DNA from: a virus
Length of the DNA stretch: 64,000 nt
Virus record (IMG/VR): IMGVR_UViG_3300047325_000072
Location: 31,559-95,558 of that record
Reading direction: 5' to 3' (one strand)
In this document: positions 63,335 through 64,000 of the stretch, in pieces
Position numbering within the stretch: the first letter of the stretch is position 1
Layout of the letters: each line of letters begins with the position of its first letter
Notes under the pieces: model-generated
Database searches by the model: none
Seen by the model: only the letters and a program-made list of their open reading frames with translations
What the model was told of the DNA's origin: nothing
Program-made: the position numbers and the translations under genes

Positions 63335-64000
63335 ATGAGACAGAAACGCATCACGGAAACGGTCACGAGCATAAAGGGCTTCGACAAAGATCTTCGCTGT
63401 CGCGGTTTTCAATTTGAACTTGGCAAGACATATGAGCACAGTGGTCCGGTGATAGCCTGCGAAAGCGGATTTCACGCGATAGAGGGAAATCCGCTATATG
63501 TGCTTAACTACTACGCGGCCGGCAGCCGTTATGCGGAAGTCATTCAATCGGGGCAACTGATGCGGCATGAGGCCGACAGCAAGGTCGCGTCCTCGAAGAT
63601 AACCATTGGTGATGAAATCCCTCTGCATGAGTTGATTGGGCGTGCGGTCAAATGGGTATTTGATCGCGCGATACCTGAAGGCTTAGGGTCTCAAGCAACC
63701 GGCGAAAGCGGCGCGGCATCCGCAACCGGCGACAGCGGCGCGGCATCCGCAACCGGCGACAGCGGCGCGGCATCCGCAACCGGCATCAGCGGCGCGGCAT
63801 CCGCAACCGGCGAAAGCGGCGCGGCATCCGCAACCGGCGACAGCGGCGCGGCATCCGCAACCGGCGAAAGCGGCGCGGCATCCGCAACCGGCATCAGAGG
63901 CGCGGCATCCGCCACCGGCTACGGCGGCGCGGCATCCGCAACCGGCATCAGAGGCGCGGCATCCGCAACCGGCGTCAGCGGCGCGGCATCCGCAACCGGC
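63335..64000 (+). CDS. DUF7666-type protein with long nonapeptide repeat (3' end beyond window)
   Basis: At least 222 residues; ATG 63335 after GAGGAG. N-terminal domain ([37 protein letters not shown]) belongs to a domain found in phage and bacterial proteins of unknown function. From residue ~121 it becomes a 9-residue repeat (GAASATG plus two variable positions; E/D/I/Y/V at one, S/R/G at the next). Likely an extended beta-solenoid or flexible coat. Cut by the window end. Confidence 0.75.
   Translation, partial: MRQKRITETVTSIKGFDKDLRCRGFQFELGKTYEHSGPVIACESGFHAIEGNPLYVLNYYAAGSRYAEVIQSGQLMRHEADSKVASSKITIGDEIPLHELIGRAVKWVFDRAIPEGLGSQATGESGAASATGDSGAASATGDSGAASATGISGAASATGESGAASATGDSGAASATGESGAASATGIRGAASATGYGGAASATGIRGAASATGVSGAASATG
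63695..64000 (+). repeat. 27-base tandem repeat array
   Basis: About 11 copies of a 27-base unit encoding GAASATGxx, running to the window end. Only two codons vary, so the array is very homogeneous at DNA level and should be prone to copy-number change. Confidence 0.9.

Noticed and set aside
63691-63915. Leftward repetitive frame (MADAAPLxPV repeats) opposite the tandem repeat
   Set aside because: It is the antisense of the 27-base repeat and lacks a start site or promoter.

Overview
The window is a contiguous stretch of a tailed-phage genome with a contractile tail (myovirus morphology). It carries a nearly complete head-tail gene set: small and large terminase, DUF1073-type portal, MuF-like minor head protein, DUF2213 protein, cement protein, DUF2184 major capsid protein, DUF3383-type sheath, tube, tape measure and a gp27/Gp138/gp25/J-type baseplate. 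No integrase, repressor, tRNA or rRNA was recognised, so lifestyle is open. A RepL-like winged-helix protein beside an iteron-rich intergenic region leaves plasmid-like replication possible. The host is probably a GC-rich Gram-negative bacterium: there are Sec and lipoprotein signals, a TAXI-type periplasmic binding protein, a muramidase endolysin and a heptose-type nucleotide-sugar pathway. An alphaproteobacterial host is a guess from protein style only.

Layout. 1-2.8 kb (+): small accessory genes ending in a TAXI/TRAP-type solute-binding protein and a membrane protein. 3.2-44.8 kb (-): one long, tightly packed late operon, mostly with ATGA/TAATG/GTGA stop-start overlaps. Transcribed right to left it runs terminase, portal, a first glycan-modification island (methyltransferase, Fe/2OG dioxygenase, glycosyltransferases), MuF protein, a signal-peptide tail fibre with S74 chaperone, a Nudix-DUF2213 fusion, scaffold candidate, cement, capsid, a second glycosyltransferase island, neck, sheath, tube, tail chaperones with a probable -1 frameshift, tape measure, baseplate, fibres, endolysin, holin candidate, lipoprotein and a papain-like protease. 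44.9-49 kb: small genes on both strands, an NGN-KOW (NusG-like) antitermination candidate and the RepL-like protein. 49.6-50.1 kb: a non-coding region with two iteron families, the best origin candidate. 50.2-53.0 kb (+): a Lys-rich DNA-binding candidate and a primase/VapE helicase. 53.0-62.1 kb (+): a sugar cluster with a minimal split ThDP enzyme, PLP 3-dehydratase, SDR, B12-radical SAM enzyme, nucleotidyltransferase, DHOD-like flavoprotein and GHMP sugar kinase, interrupted by a TnpB element. 62.2-64 kb (+): a Dda/RecD-like helicase and the start of a repeat protein cut by the window end.

How it works together. Five rightward units share one promoter design: TTTACT, 17-18 bases, then a TATAAT-like box, with the wider core CTTTACTT in four of them. 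A TnpB promoter (TTGTCT/TATTTT) is a weaker relative. The phage therefore seems to use a host-sigma70-like promoter set for early/middle genes, with a NusG paralogue that may regulate long late transcripts. The most novel theme is the combination of a nucleotide-sugar factory (an apparent deoxy-, possibly branched-chain heptose-type sugar) with glycosyltransferases, a dioxygenase and a methyltransferase embedded in the virion operon. Together they could modify virion proteins, DNA or the host surface. Several short genes are described that fall below normal ORF cut-offs, and several starts were moved to non-ATG codons (TTG, GTG, one CTG) on ribosome-binding-site, paralogue or overlap evidence.
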